Positions 37,601 through 50,900 of a stretch of DNA of 64,000 nucleotides are shown here, one piece after another; position 1 is the stretch's first letter, and every line of letters starts with the position of its first letter. Both the position numbers and the translations under genes were made by a program. The stretch lies in assembly GCA_964304625.1 (NCBI GenBank), contig OZ199839.1, positions 6,014,001-6,078,000 of the forward strand, written 5' to 3'. This DNA comes from Kudoa neothunni (Eukaryota; Cnidaria). Under the pieces are notes generated by a model, which saw only the letters and a program-made list of their open reading frames with translations, was not told where the DNA came from and searched no databases.

Positions 37601-40600
37601 ATTTTATATCTTTGTTTCTGCATATGCTTATAAGGCATTATCTCACCGTTCGATTGCTATTTTCATAAATGATTAATGAAGTTTTTTTGATTCACTTATG
37701 GACAGATAATTTTATTATTAATGGTTTTTCTAATCTTTTAATAAAAATGATAATAATTAAATTATTTATTTTGAAAATCGCAATCTTATTGAAATATTTA
37801 AAAAAAAGCTAATTGATTAAATCTAGAATATGAAGAAAATAAAAGTACAGCGGATTACCTTCCGTCTGAGGAAGAAGCTTCTGAATATGTAATTGAATAT
37901 CAACGAGCATATCTCTATAAATTGGAAATCTAAAATAAATAATATATAAACTCGTTTTTAGGAAACCGAAGTGCAAGATGATGATCTCGTCGAGTTTGAC
38001 GATCCTATAAAATTGACAGCTACCAGAAATTACACCTCCTCAAATTCAGAATTTAATTTCAATGAAAATGATACCTTGTTTGCTATCGCTAGCATTCCTA
38101 ATCATTATTGTGTCGGATTTGATCCAGATTCGGAGGTATTTGACTATTAGCTTAAGAACCGACATATCTAATTTTACTGGATAGATTCTTGAGTGGGTTC
38201 CCACTAGCTATTTTATCGAATTTAAAGAGACACCCCAAGAGGAACAACCAATTATTGATCAACAGCCAAATGTTCTTGCTGAGATTGTTCATTCACAAAT
38301 GAAATTATCTGACGATGAACACAATGAATCGATTTGTATATTTTTTTCGATATACTTTAATCTTTAAAAATTGGGGAGTGTTTTCAATCTTAAATTGATT
38401 TAATCTCTACCTGTTTTATTAATTTGAGTGTAATTTTTAAATCAATTATGCATAAATATTATTAATACTTTGTTAAAAATTTATTAATATCGTACATCTA
38501 ATGCATATTCCTCAGTAATTGATTCTATTGAAAATAACGCGTAAAAAATTAGTAAAAATTTAATTGAAAATATAAAGAAACTTAATGCGATTAAATTCAT
38601 GATTAACATATCAATATATCGAAGCTCTTTATGCTTTCTTTTTTTGAGTTGTTTTAAATCCGGAGAAAATGTCGAATATCAGTTAAATAATGAATGAAAT
38701 TGTTGAAACTTTTACACATTAAAACATTATTTTACTATTATTAAAGCAAAAAAGTTTGTAGAATCATTATAAATGACGATTTTATATATTTCAAAATTAT
38801 TAATCGGATTACTTGTCCCAATAAAATAACAGGACTAACATTTGCGCGTATATTTTAGTATATTTTATTAGGACATTTAATTGAAGTTAACATTTTCCGA
38901 TTTACGCGAAAATCATCTGTTAATTAACCATATCTTAAATTCTTGTATTATCATCGGATATTTATTTGCATGTATTTGCATGTATTTGTTGGATTGAGCG
39001 TATTAATTATTATTTCTGAAAAATAATTCTAATTTATTTTATAACGTTCTTCAATAAAATAAAATTATCGTTTTTGTATAAAATTGTTTAATATTAATAT
39101 TAGCTTGAACGTTGAGACTATTACTTAGAGTCTTAAAAATTTTAACAAAGTTTTGTTTAATTACATTGTATTGTACTGTACACCCCAAAATAAATTCTCG
39201 AGAATTAACCGGTAAGATAAATTGATGTTTTTCATAAAATCCCAATAAATTTAGTATTAATTGTTCGTATATTTTCAAAATAAAATTGTAAATTTTTCAG
39301 GAAGATTTAATTCACCAAATATTGTAAGATTTTTTAATTCCCAACAACAAAAAGTTGATACACCCCTTGTTAATAAGCCCTATATATCATATGGACGTAG
39401 TTTTAACAACGGTTTTGATTAGATGTAATTGCACACAGTGATTACACCGACATTTCCCAGTCGATCTCATTCAAAACTGGCGACCTTATCCAGGTGGAAA
39501 ACCTGCAAAATGATGACTACTATGGATTTGTTAATGGTGTTTATGGCCATTTCTCCGCCTCCTATGTGACTGACATCATGCCTGAGGATATATTTTCAAA
39601 CGAAGAAAGATTTGAGGTGATTAAGGCTCACGCCAAAGGTTCTGATTATGAAATAAATGTTTCTGCCGAGTCGAACGTGAATGTTTATCAGATCAATTCT
39701 ACAGGTTGGTCCCTTGGTAAAAATGATGTAATCACTCCTATTGATATTCCATTTTTGTAATGGTTGCGATTAAGAATGGTGACTTGGGTTGGTTCCCGCC
39801 AGAGTGTATTAGAATGGAAAACCAAGTTAAAATTGATGAAACTTTTTTCAACGAAAATAACACCCCTAGTATAGCATATTTTTTTTGGTTATTTAATTTA
39901 GTGTTTGGTAAATTTAGTTGCCAAGGTGAAATGCCTGGACCCTTACACTTCTCAGGTGGATGACGAGTTGACTTTCAAAAGAGGAGATATAATCGAGGTT
40001 TACGATATGTCTTCTGACTGGTGGTTTGGAAAGTTGGGAGACACATTTGGTGTGTTCCCCAGCAATTTTGTTTCTATAATTGATGAAAACTGCTCGGATC
40101 ACGAGTTAGCTGCTCAGCAGGCTCAAAATAACACTTTTGAATACTTTACGCCACACACTGATCTCTCTTCAGTTGGACAAAATTTCGCAGATACCGATTA
40201 CCGTGCTAGAGATAAAGTAGAAACTGTGAATCGAGAAACAAGGGCCGAAAAAGTTATAAGTATCCAGGAAGTGTTGTCTAATAAAGTAATTGTCTGCGTG
40301 TATAGTATGCACATATATAATATGTATTGTTAATTATTTGTAAATATGCGTTATGAATCTTTAACTTGACAATTTTTTAAAAATTATCTAATTAAAGACT
40401 AATATTTATTAGGATGATGTCTATTTGGACCTCATTTGCGCATGTGCGAATGATTAAAATATTATTTCTATATGTGCTTTTTCACTTAGATTAGTTGTTG
40501 CAGAGAAACACTAATAGCCAAAAACGATAAATAATATTTTTTTCTACTTTTTAATTATCATCACAACTTTTTATTTGTTTTAATCTTCCTTGTACTTTAT

Positions 40601-43600
40601 TTTAATGGAACGAAAATTAAAATTGTATGATTTTGAATTTTTTTCATTTGGTTGATTTATGGAAAATTTGATTTTTTTCTCGTATTGATCTTTTAAGTTT
40701 TTTAGGCTCTTATAAAATTCGTTGTATTGACTACCATCACGCGTATTTAATTGATCCAATATTTCAGAACATAATTTTTTGTTGATATAAAAACCAATGA
40801 GTTGACTGACTTATATATAAAAACTTGGCACTATCTTCGTATTGACTATATAATCTAATGGTTGATAATCCAAGTTTTGGAAGTATTCTGGAGAATATTT
40901 GACCAAAGTGGAAGATGTAACAATTAAGGGTCGGTTTTTCCGTTTTTAAAGCAACATAAGATGGTATTTTAAAATTGATGACATAATTTGGAATAGATGG
41001 TCATATACATATTTCCAGAACAGTATTTATTGTACTTAACCTTCTAAGTAAAATTGGATAGATTTATACCCCAAATGAGTTTTTGTAATCTTCTATCTTC
41101 ATAAAAGCTCTCAGCGAATAAATTGAAATCTTTTTTTGCAGTATATCGAAAAAATTAATGTAAAAAATACCCTCGAAATAAAATTATCTAAATGTCATTT
41201 TTAAAAATTTCCCGAAATTCCATCGACCAAATAATGAAGAAATAACGAAAAGCTATACACGCGATACCAATCTGCAAGCTTAACATCGATACGATACAAG
41301 CATGCCATCCTCTCCTGAATACAGCTATAACTCCTGATTCTCTCATTATTTTTATATCAGTTATTCAAATTGCTGATATAAAATCAATTTGGTTTTTTCT
41401 ACGTTGTATTGCATCGCATTTTTAAAATAAATTAATTTGTAGCAATTAAATAATTTAATTAAATAAAATCTTAAAACTATAAAACTGCAGTATGAAACCT
41501 ATAAATACAATCATGCTCCAAAGGGGCGTAGTAATATAAAATGTAGCGCGTGCGTGTCTAGAAAAAAGCGTTTAAATTGGTCGTTTATTCAAAGTTCGCG
41601 CGATAAATTTTTGTCATATTTTATCAGTCAATGCTGACTCTAATTTTAGACAATTTAATCAAATAAAAACATCGGATAGATTTCAACCCTATTTTTATTT
41701 GGAGGATGTGATTTTTTTCAGCTACTTGGAAGGTTAAGTAGTAAAAAATATTTGTTATTTTTCGCACTATGGTATTTATTATGTAAGAAATTTTCATCGT
41801 GACACTTAAGCTGAGTTTGACGCAAATTAGTCATATCCTTGCTTTAATTTCTTCCATATTCTAATTTTTCTACAAAATCATGACAAATACACTCGATGTT
41901 TGATTATACGAAAGAGTAAAGACCTAGCCATTTTTTGTAAACTGAAGTTGGAATTTCATTCAATAAAAACTTGTTTACTTAGATTTTTTGAAATCATTCG
42001 GATAGCATGATTTTAGAACGAAAGGGATTCGTCTCTATTTATTAAGATAAATTTGCATAATATTACATAAATAAGGCGAATAAAGGAATTAAGTTTTATA
42101 AATAATTAATTAGTATTGAAACTACTTTTTTTTCGCTATGATTATTTTTGACTGGTTCTAAATTTGCGACATTTTCTAGAGTTCTTCCGACATACTTTCA
42201 ATCTTATCAAAAATATTCGCTCACGCATTAAAGTTTTGTTAAAACTATAGGGATATTTTTAACGTCAAATGTAGCCATAAAAATTTTAATTTTCCTTTGT
42301 TATATTTTAGGAGTCCAAAACCACTATTAAGGGGGAAAGATTATGAAACAATGGCCATCAATATATACTACAGTCATACCCGGAAAGTTTACACATCAAC
42401 ATTGTTCAAAAATTACAAACTCTTGAAATTATTATTATATATTTAATAAAAATAACTGATATAAATTTTCGTGATCGTATTAAATTTATCATATTTTACG
42501 CGTGGTATTGCTTTCGAGTTTTCGCCAAAATTGATATGTTAATAATGATTAAATCGTGTTTGTCATATCTAATTGATGTTTTGTAAAGATATAATAATTA
42601 ATAAATTAGAGTCATTTCACATACGTCAATTTTATACAGTTTTATTCTCTTACTAGAAAATCATTTTGCAAGCGTATAGAATATGGGACAACCGTACAGA
42701 TATTATTCGCTCTCATCAGCATACGTTCTTGCATTTATTGGCAATTTTGAATCTGTTAATTTGAGAAAATATTATTTTCTAAAAAATCCAATGCTAAATT
42801 TAATTAAACTTGTTAGGACGAAAGAAATATTCTTTAATAGCAATTATTAAATTAGTTTTATATTTTTTAAATGTCTTTGTCGTATATATATTTAATTTAA
42901 GAACCAATAATAAACATTTTCATTAATTTCAAGAGGGGAAAACCATTCGAAATAATTTATAATTAATTGCTATAAGCTTTAAAAATTTAAATTTTTTGTT
43001 GTTATGAAACGTTTTAATTAAATCTTCCGTCTTAGATGGACGCTATCGAAGAACTTATATCTACCGAAAACAAATATCTTCACGATTTAAATAATACTAT
43101 TGAGGTAACACTTTTTTCAAACCAATGTTTGTTGATTATTATTAATTTTTATATAGGTGTTCTACAATCCAATGTTGAATAGCGGTATTATAAGCAAACA
43201 AGAACTGGGAGATATATTTCTAAACTGGCGGGAACTGATCACATTATCTGCACAATTTTCCAAGTAAACTCTAATATTACGATAACAACCCACGAAATGT
43301 CATATCTATACGAAAATTAATTGGTTTGTAGTGATTTGCAAATGTGGAAAAAAGAAAAGAAATCGCTCGAAGAGTTGGCTTTTCTAGTGGAAAATAATTT
43401 TAAATCATTGGATATTTACTTTACATACTTTTCTGAACATAATCAGTCTGTGAATAACTATACAAAATTGTTAAATACTAACTCTGAGTTTTGTGCACTG
43501 GAAAAGGTATATTCTTGTTATTAAAAAATAATGAGAGGTCCATCATTAAATATTTTAGGCATGTATGAATTTACTTGGCCCAAACGAAGCTTTCCCTCTG

Positions 43601-45147
43601 CTTCCATTTTTAATTAAACCCTTGCAGCGTTTAACCAAATATCCACTACTGATGAGAGAAGTATGATAGATAACAAATATTGTTATTTTCCATCCAATCT
43701 CATACTCTCATATTTGATAGATAATCAAAAGCCTCCCCGAAAACAACTCTTCGATTGAACATTTCAAGAATAATTACGAAACAGCCAGAACCTACTGTGA
43801 TAGGGCTAACAATGTGATACGTCAGCAAGAAAGTATGTCGCAGTTGGTTTGGCTGCAAGACCATTTCTCGTTCGAGGTCGAAGGGAAAAAGATGGTTTTT
43901 AGTACGCTAATCGCAGAGGGTATTCGACGAAACTTGGTTCTATACGATTTTGTCCAAAAAGTATTTTTATTTTTCTCTACGGTGCCTACTGTGTGTGTAT
44001 GAGTTCAACTTATTCGTTACTCATGAGATTCGTTACTCATGAGAAAACCGTGTGTAACTGAGTCGAGTTTATACAAAAATGTGTTGGTGATTATATGTTA
44101 ATATTTGTTGTAGAAAAAGAACAATAAATCCTTATTTTTGGTAATTTTCAATGATTTCTTGGCGCTGGCAACATATCCTGCATCGATACCAAAAACCATT
44201 CCATTTGAAGGTGGGCCCAAATACTGTTTCGCTCTCTATAAGGAGGTAGTTTTATTTATGGTTAACATAACCTCATTCATAATTAAGCCTATCCATCTTA
44301 AATATTTGTCCTACATTTACAACGAGACCACTGCCAGTAACGAAATAACTCTCAAAATGGATCCATCCAACTACGCGTTGGCCTTAAAATCGACCCCCGC
44401 CGCCATGTAACTAATAATTCACTCTCTGATTCTATGAGTTCACGCATTCGTAACTTAGAAAAAATATCAAAGAAGCGATTCACAGTAGTAAGGAAGATTA
44501 TGGTCGATTTTCAGTCGTGAATCATATCAAAAGCAACAATTACGATTCCAAGTCACTCAACGGTTTTCTCAAAATCACCATCCATTCACTAAACAAATTT
44601 CCGCATGATGTTCTTTGTAATATTATAATTTGAATTCCGGTAAAATTCACATTCATCTTCGTTGCTTCGTTTAGCTAACAACAATATTGGATTGAAAGTT
44701 TTTGTCGGAATGGATGAAGAATACACCGAACGATTTGTATACGATGCCACATCAGTTATCTCAATCGATTCCAATGTACCAATCATACGCTATTTCCAGT
44801 GATAAATCAATATTCTCCCTTTTAGATGCTGTTTCCGTTGAATCTAAGTCAATTCCATCAAATGTCCATTCAGTTGCTTAATTTTTTTACCTTTTTTATT
44901 CCCGGTTAGTATTTGCATCCCAATATTATTTATTGGTGGTGCTTCTTATTCGTTATTCGTTCGTTATACGTGGAAATTGACTTTTCATTTAGAAATTGTT
45001 GATTCGGTGGAACTAAACAAAGAAACCCTCGAGAAAAGTATCCATGGGACCAGTGTTATTATTGAAAACAAAAGATTCCACTTCAAGACCTACCCTTCGG
45101 CGTTCTTGGTGCTTTCTCTCGAGTACAAAACCAATGGTGTATTATGA
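28615..45147 (+). CDS. ITSN: Intersectin, long form (EH-EH-SH3x5-DH-PH-C2), about 31 exons
   Basis: Endocytic scaffold and Cdc42-type exchange factor. EH1: exons 28615-28760, 28830-29002. EH2: in 29194-30175 (LRYLESFESNATF to YLNKEEFFIAMHV). Ser/Thr/Asn-rich linker exons: 30228-30372, 30430-30519, 33548-33637, 33706-33984, 34046-34127, 34179-34256, 35956-36223, 36318-36349, 36403-36430. SH3-A in 36781-37585; SH3-B in 37962-38135 and 38185-38335 (ILEWVPTSYF); SH3-C and most of D in 39423-39727; D ends GDLGWFPPECI in 39775-39868; SH3-E in 39918-40285 (DWWFGKLGDTFGVFPSNFV). DH: 43036-43104, 43157-43263, 43332-43506, 43559-43660 (FLIKPLQRLTKYPLLMRE), into 43721-43960. PH: to 44406. C2-like: 44459-44616, 44675-44775, 44826-44904, 44993-45147. 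The stop is TGA at 45145. The central coiled coil of other intersectins is not recognisable. The exon 3/4 junction near 29160-29194 does not resolve by phase. Confidence 0.92.
30404..30426 (+). repeat. TA microsatellite abutting an intersectin splice acceptor
   Basis: (TA)n runs directly into ACAG at the predicted exon start 30430, taking the place of a polypyrimidine tract. A second run (30626-30652) and a third (about 30972-30988) lie in the following 3 kb intron. Confidence 0.7.
30520..33547 (+). other. Large intersectin intron, 3.0 kb
   Basis: AT-rich intron between the linker exons ending PPFTQ and starting FPTTIS. No nested gene or clear mobile element was seen, only TA microsatellites. 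Confidence 0.6.
34257..35955 (+). other. Large intersectin intron, 1.7 kb
   Basis: AT-rich; no gene or repeat recognised. Phase across the intron (AC + T) supports direct joining of its flanking exons. Confidence 0.55.
38336..39422 (+). other. Intersectin intron between SH3-B and SH3-C, 1.1 kb
   Basis: Phase (T + AT) joins 38335 to 39423 directly. An open stretch at 39301-39413 looks exon-like but is out of phase and is best read as intron. Confidence 0.5.
40286..43035 (+). other. Large intersectin intron between SH3-E and DH, 2.75 kb
   Basis: Separates the SH3 block from the exchange-factor block, the same place where vertebrate intersectin short and long forms diverge by splicing. Contains a TTAA-flanked element at 41040-41733. 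If the donor at 40286 is not used, translation continues through VIVCVYSMHIYNMYC to the stop at 40331-40333, which would give a short form ending after SH3-E. Confidence 0.55.
41040..41733. mobile_element. TTAA-flanked non-autonomous element (694 bp) in an intersectin intron
   Basis: TTAA duplications at 41036-41039 and 41734-41737 flank inverted ends: CCTTCTAAGTA at left and, read inward, CCTTCCAAGTAGC at right. Inside each end lies a family-like core (TTATACCCCAAATG left; CAACCC...TTTGGAGG right). No coding frame. It resembles a piggyBac-derived MITE mobilised by an enzyme like those at 21.9 or 26.6 kb, though its ends resemble the 25617-27806 element more. Confidence 0.72.
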
Positions 45148-48100
45148 TATTGAGAGGCCTTATTGCTTCACCTTCAGTGTAACCACACAGTTACCAGCTA
45201 GCCAAGTTTCTTTTGAATATTTCTTAGTGGTGGCTACATAACTATTCGTTTGTATGGTTATCCTTTTTTGACTTGGTAGATTTTCTGGCGCGAATTTTTA
45301 ATTTTTATATCTAATTTCTATTTCTTATGATTATATTACTTTTTATGTAATAGATTACTGTAAATCATGCGACATGTGACAGGAAGAAAAAAAAATGGAA
45401 TAGTAAACCAATCTGTGATAGTTTTAGTTAAATGTCTTAATTTTTTAATTTAATCGTAATATACAATGATAATTAAATTATTCGAAGATTTTACCAAATT
45501 TCTAAGCATCGTTTAAATAACAGTCCTTCAAATATAATATACAATAGTAGGATTGCATCGATATCATTTTTTAGACGAATACGAGTACCCAAATTAGCAA
45601 TACCCACACCCATTAGGCCTTGAAAAAATTCAGGGTAATTATAAAATATGACGTAATATTTCGTTTTATTTTCAAAAACTAAATAAATGTTTAAAAATCG
45701 TATATTTTGATTTTTGACGACTGCTCTACCTTTTAATTAATTTTAATTAAAAATTAATTATTGAATATTTTTGTTTTAAGTTACTTAATATATAAAAACA
45801 AAAAGATAACTTAATAAAATTAATTAAAAATTTTTATGTTAGAATTTCGGAACTAATATTATTATATAATTTTTAATATCGTTAATAAACTACCCGAAAA
45901 AATTTATAAACTAAAAACCACATTAAGGAATGCCATCGTTAAATTGAAAAATCTTGTTCTAATTTTAAAGCGAATAAATCATAAAGTTCTGATTTAAAAA
46001 TACGAAGTCACCAGATTGAACATTTACAAACTCATTACTAACAGATACAAATTAAAAAAATTCCGTGAACAATTAATGACTTTTAATTTGTTAAAATTAT
46101 TAATGCTTAATAATTTTTTGGATGTATTTATCAACAACAGCGATTCCACGTTAATCCGAACGTGCTCGACTCAAAATTATATCCAGTTTACAGGTTAATT
46201 CTTTTTTGAGCGGAATTTAACTACGTAATACAATTTTTTGTGATAAGGTCAAAAATGAATAAACTTTTGAAGACGAAGTGTACTAACAGACCGACTTGTA
46301 GGAAACGACTTTCTTTCTGATTTTGTATGTGACACCGCCCAAAATTCTTACACATATACTGTACTTTAGCTGATATTTTAAAAGAAATAAAATAGTTTAT
46401 TCTAAAAAGTAATGTATTGTTGAATTTTGATAAGAAAATTTGTCCTAACATTGATTACAAAAATCCACTGTGAACGAATCACACAATCTCGATGATACAT
46501 TGACTTAATCATTTCGAAATTTCGAAGATTGTCGACCCTCACTTTTTTGAAAGCCTAGTTTACCCATCGATAGCGAAAATGTGGCATGCGCGCACATACG
46601 TTTATTTGAATTATTTATGATTTTAACTAACTCTTATCCAAATTAATCAACAATATTCCATATTATACTATATAGTTAATAGGAATTATTTGATATGAAT
46701 TATATAAATTTCATATTTACATTACACTTATCACATAAAACAGAACAGAGACAGCGTGTTTAAATTTTTTATTTTATACAAAGAAAATTAAATATTATAC
46801 TTTTTAAGTCCAGTACATGTAGCAATTAATCTTATTTTATCTCATATCCAACTCACAATATCAATTAAATTAATTTATCCTATTTGACAATATTGCTAAT
46901 TATTATTTAATTAAAATAGATTGTTTGACGAAAATAATAACCCAAGTTTCCAAATAATAATAATATATAATTATTTGAATCAATTAAAAGAATAGAATTA
47001 ACGATTTAAATTCACTCAACCGTTTTTTTTCAAATTTACCCCCTTGGTCTGATGAAAAGTCCAAATTTATATTAACTTTAAGATTTTATATTGGTTTAGC
47101 TAAGGCAGAGACTATTTACACGGTAAATTCTAATCCTAAAGGCATGCACGCTTGTGTAACGGCAATTTTAAATCCCATCAACTCCAACTCACAAGCTATA
47201 TACGGATTTAATTTTATTAAATTATTCCATGTAAATTATTTCTGTCCTTTCCTACCCTCTAAGAGGTCAGAAATAATTTAAAATACTCAAAAATAGTGAC
47301 ACTTAAATACTATTTATCACGAATATTGCAACTTTAAATATTATTATTAGGCCACATCACCAAAAAAGCATGTCATGAAAGGAAGAGACTGTTAATAGTT
47401 TTATTAATACTTGTTAAATATTTACTCCCAACAACATTTTAAAAATATCCGCCAACGTATTAATATTGAATTTAATATCTCTGAGAAATATAATTCCTTA
47501 GGAACCTTTAGGTAAGTCACAAACTTCATTATGCAAAAATTGCCTCTCTTCAATTTAGATGCTATTTAAATTTCCCACAAGGGTATAATTATCCTCAGTT
47601 GAGAACCTTTGACTTAGATAAACGTACAATGTTTCATTCACCCCTCAAAAATATCAAAAATATTGATGGAAATATCTAGAAATTTAAGCAAAATAGTTCA
47701 ATGACTTTTTAAGTCAATGAAATGTTACATTCATAAGGGATAATTTATTAATCGATATCTCCCTAAAAATTCCAAAAATTAATTATTATTTTATTAAACG
47801 GAATATAAACTTGATTACGTTTTGATGAAAAAAGACTAAATTTTTGACTTCAAAAATAACTAAATAATTACTTAATTCTTTGAACAAAACATAATCTTAA
47901 AATTACACAGGGGTCTCCAAACTTTTTTCTTCGTCGACCCTTTCGGAGATTTATTAAAAATATTAAAGTATATCCCATTAATATTCGTTTCCAATACATA
48001 ATTAAATGCACAATTATATTAACACCCCAAAAAAAGCTTTTATTAACAATGTAACATCAATATATATTAGAAAATTTACCACAGTGGATTTATTTTTTCG

Positions 48101-48375
48101 TCATAAAATATATTCAATTGACTTACCAAGTTAGATCGTTTATAAACGATTATAGTTACCTACTTTTGCACATATATAAATAAACCAAGTTGTTGTCATA
48201 CTCATCTTTTTTAAATTTCTAGTCCAGATATTTAATTTATTGAGAATCGCCTATTACATCTCTAAGGATTTTGGGGTGAAATTCACTCCAAACAAGGTTT
48301 AATCCTACCATATGTTTTTTCATTGTTTTTTGACGCGTACTAAACTATTGCTGTGCCTATAATTTTTTTTTAGAT
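45148..48375. other. Intergenic, AT-rich, 3.2 kb
   Basis: Downstream of intersectin. No gene recognised. GTGAAATTCACTCC with flanking GGGG and AAAC at about 48275-48296 resembles the palindromic core of the TTAA-type ends. Confidence 0.5.
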
Positions 48376-48820
48376 GCCGGGGACAGATAACACATCGGTG
48401 TGACACTCGGACTCAGAACCACGAGGTAATGGGTTCGAATCCGCCAGTGGTCAGACTACTGCTTTCGTGTCGGTGGATCTCTATCCCATATTTGGGAGCT
48501 GTGGTTAAAGTGAACGATCGAAATGAAGTGATGTGAGCGTGAATAGAAGGTTGAATCTCCGAAACCCATCGAAAGTCAAGTAATTTGCAGTCCTCACGGA
48601 TCCAACGTCCTTAAAAAGATAGGGTTTGGGGTGGTGGTCGTCCTGGAACGAGGATGTTTAGAGAGTTAAGATCCCACGCTACCACATAATGATAAGAGGC
48701 GGGGTTTCATGTTACATCTTGCGGTGCCTAAAGCGTTAATGGAAGTGGTTTGACCAACCAGAATTCCACAACCTATTAAATTGCGCCAGGGGTTTTACTT
48801 TGTAAACAAAAAAAAATAAT
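48376..48820 (+). repeat. tRNA-derived SINE, about 445 bp
   Basis: A GC-rich island in AT-rich DNA starting GCCGGGGACAGATAACACAT. It has a degenerate box A (GATAACACATCGGTG) and a perfect box B, GGTTCGAATCC, at 48432-48442, about 45 bp apart, as in a class II (long-variable-arm, Leu- or Ser-like) tRNA. The anticodon-arm region (ACTCGGACTCAGAACC) resembles tRNA-Leu. A ~370 bp body of unrelated sequence follows and ends in an A-rich tail (AAACAAAAAAAAATAAT). The acceptor ends do not pair, so it is not a working tRNA gene. Target duplications are not clear. Confidence 0.8.
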
Positions 48821-49464
48821 CATACCGAATTTTTTTTAATTCTATATAGGTTTAAAATTTTCCTCGAAAACATGTACTGTAGGACAACTTAATGGTTCTG
48901 ATCTAACAGTCATTAGATTACCGAAAAAGCGAAGGGGTGAAATTAAAAAGTTAACATATTATTGTATAAACAAACAATATAGAATTCTATGAAATATGTA
49001 TCTATTACGTAATAATTTGTTTTTCATTTTCATAGAACAGAAAAAAAGTTTAAAAATCACAATTATTAGATTTTTAAAAAGAATTATATCTACTTTTATA
49101 ATAAAATTAACTCAGCATAATATTATTGCTTGTTTTTTTTTTTCCCATCTACGATCAAGACAATATGATAGAATTGACAAAAACAAAATGAAATGCATCA
49201 GAATATTATTAGCAAGCGCGTTAACTCAGTAAACTGATCTTTCTCCGTAATTTCGTATAATGTTTTAAACAGCTTATAATCAGTATTATACAAAAATATA
49301 CATATACAAATACAAATTCAAAATTCATTAGGGAAAATTACAACTTCATTCATGAATAATCGACCAATTTTGAGGTAAAAGGTCAACTGATTTATCTTGT
49401 TTTGAAAATAAACTTTTAATTTAATTGTTATTTTAGTAGACATTCCCATCCATTACATTAACGA
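48821..49464. other. Intergenic, AT-rich
   Basis: No gene recognised; a 78-codon open stretch at 48996-49232 lacks motifs and has background composition. Confidence 0.45.
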
Positions 49465-50900
49465 GAGTCTTAAAAACCCTCACAACAATACTGGGTCGAA
49501 TCGATCCCAAAGTAGAAATGAATAAAGTATAAACTTCTTCTCCCTTAGTTCTAATATGGTTGAATTCAAGCCATCTTTTAGAAATTTATTCTTCTATGTG
49601 ATATGTAACTGAGAAAAATTGGATAATTTAGGTTTTTTGATGTAGCCAGAATTTGAGGGATACCCTCCAACGATCGTTTGGGGTCGATTCGTTCCCATCT
49701 TTTTATCTCATTATTTTGTACATAAATTCCAATTAAATTTGTTGTGTGCGATATGAAAAAAATTTACCCGACAGAATTCTATGCAAAATCAAAATTAATC
49801 CTTGAAATAATCTTACGCAACCTAATCAAACATTGCTCGTCCACAATTTCAGCGATCGATTGCACTAGTTAATATGATTATTTTTCCTTCAGTATTAAAT
49901 TAGTATCATTATAATATCTACGGATTCTAATTTTAATTTTTGATTCCATAACGATGAGTCTTCTGGTAATGAATATGAGGATCTCTCGAGAAACTGACGA
50001 CGACGATCTGGGCATATACGATAATTCTTTTATTAGCAAATGTGGGTTAGTTTAAAATCTAACAAAAAGATTAACATCAAGAGCAAGCGCCGGAAAAATA
50101 TTTTTTTGAACTCTCCGCCGCGCCCAACAATAACAATCCATAAGGCCTTGAGGGTAAAAATCAATGCTTGATTGTTGTTATTGTGGATTGTGCAATCGCC
50201 ATTTTTTCAATGACTATTCAGTCAAATATTGCATTAGATGTTTTAAAAATTAAATAAAATTGAACCAACAGCAGTAATATATTACGTAGGTAGTGATAGG
50301 TTCTGGTTGAATGTTCGACTACGTTATTTTTTTAAGTGCGCAAAGTCATAAAGCTACTTTTAATGTTTGTTTTAATTTCTCTAAAATTGTAATAACTAGA
50401 ATCATTAAATTAGTTTGTATAGATGAATCTCATGCCACAATGTAGCCGCCATTTCCTCAGTATGTAATAGTATGTAATATTAACGATATATAGTGAAGTT
50501 GTCTGAATCCGTACATTGACGGATCATCGAAGATACATGGGCTAGTAAACTTTAATTTACCCCACAAAACTTCCTCTATAGATTTTTTTGCATATTATAT
50601 GAAAACGAAACGAAATATTTTTTAGAAAAGAAAAAATAAAAAAAAAATATGGTGTCGATTTGTACCCAAATGATTCCAAATAATTGTTGGAGGTGAGTTG
50701 TTTTTATGATTGTTCGAGGGTGAAGTTAAAAAAAATTATAGATTTCGATAAATTTCTTTTTTTTATCTACCTTTTTATGTACGATGTTTAAGTAAGTACT
50801 AAGACGAAATAATAATTTACTTGATAGCCTAATACTATTAAATATTACCCTTAATGGAGCTGAGTGAAAAACTGTACCCCGTGCCAAAGAGGGGTTACTC
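49465..50900. mobile_element. Candidate relic of a TTAA-type element with doubled ends
   Basis: Two left-type motifs in direct order, ACCCTCACAACAATACTGGG (49477) and ACCCTCCAACGATCGTTTGG (49664), are each followed by a TCGA...TCCC palindrome half. Two right-type motifs face them: GGTGTCGATTTGTACCC with GTTGGAGGTGAG (50650-50699) and GTACCCCGTGCCAAAGAGGGGTTAC (50875 region). No exact TTAA pair and no transposase remain. Exact limits are uncertain. Confidence 0.35.

Noticed and set aside
39301-39413. Extra intersectin exon (FNSPNIVRFFNSQQQK-like frame)
   Set aside because: It is out of phase with the exons on both sides, whereas joining 38335 to 39423 directly restores SH3-C without a stop.
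48376-48455. Functional tRNA gene
   Set aside because: Box B is perfect but the acceptor stem does not pair and 370 bp of body plus an A-rich tail follow, so it is a SINE.
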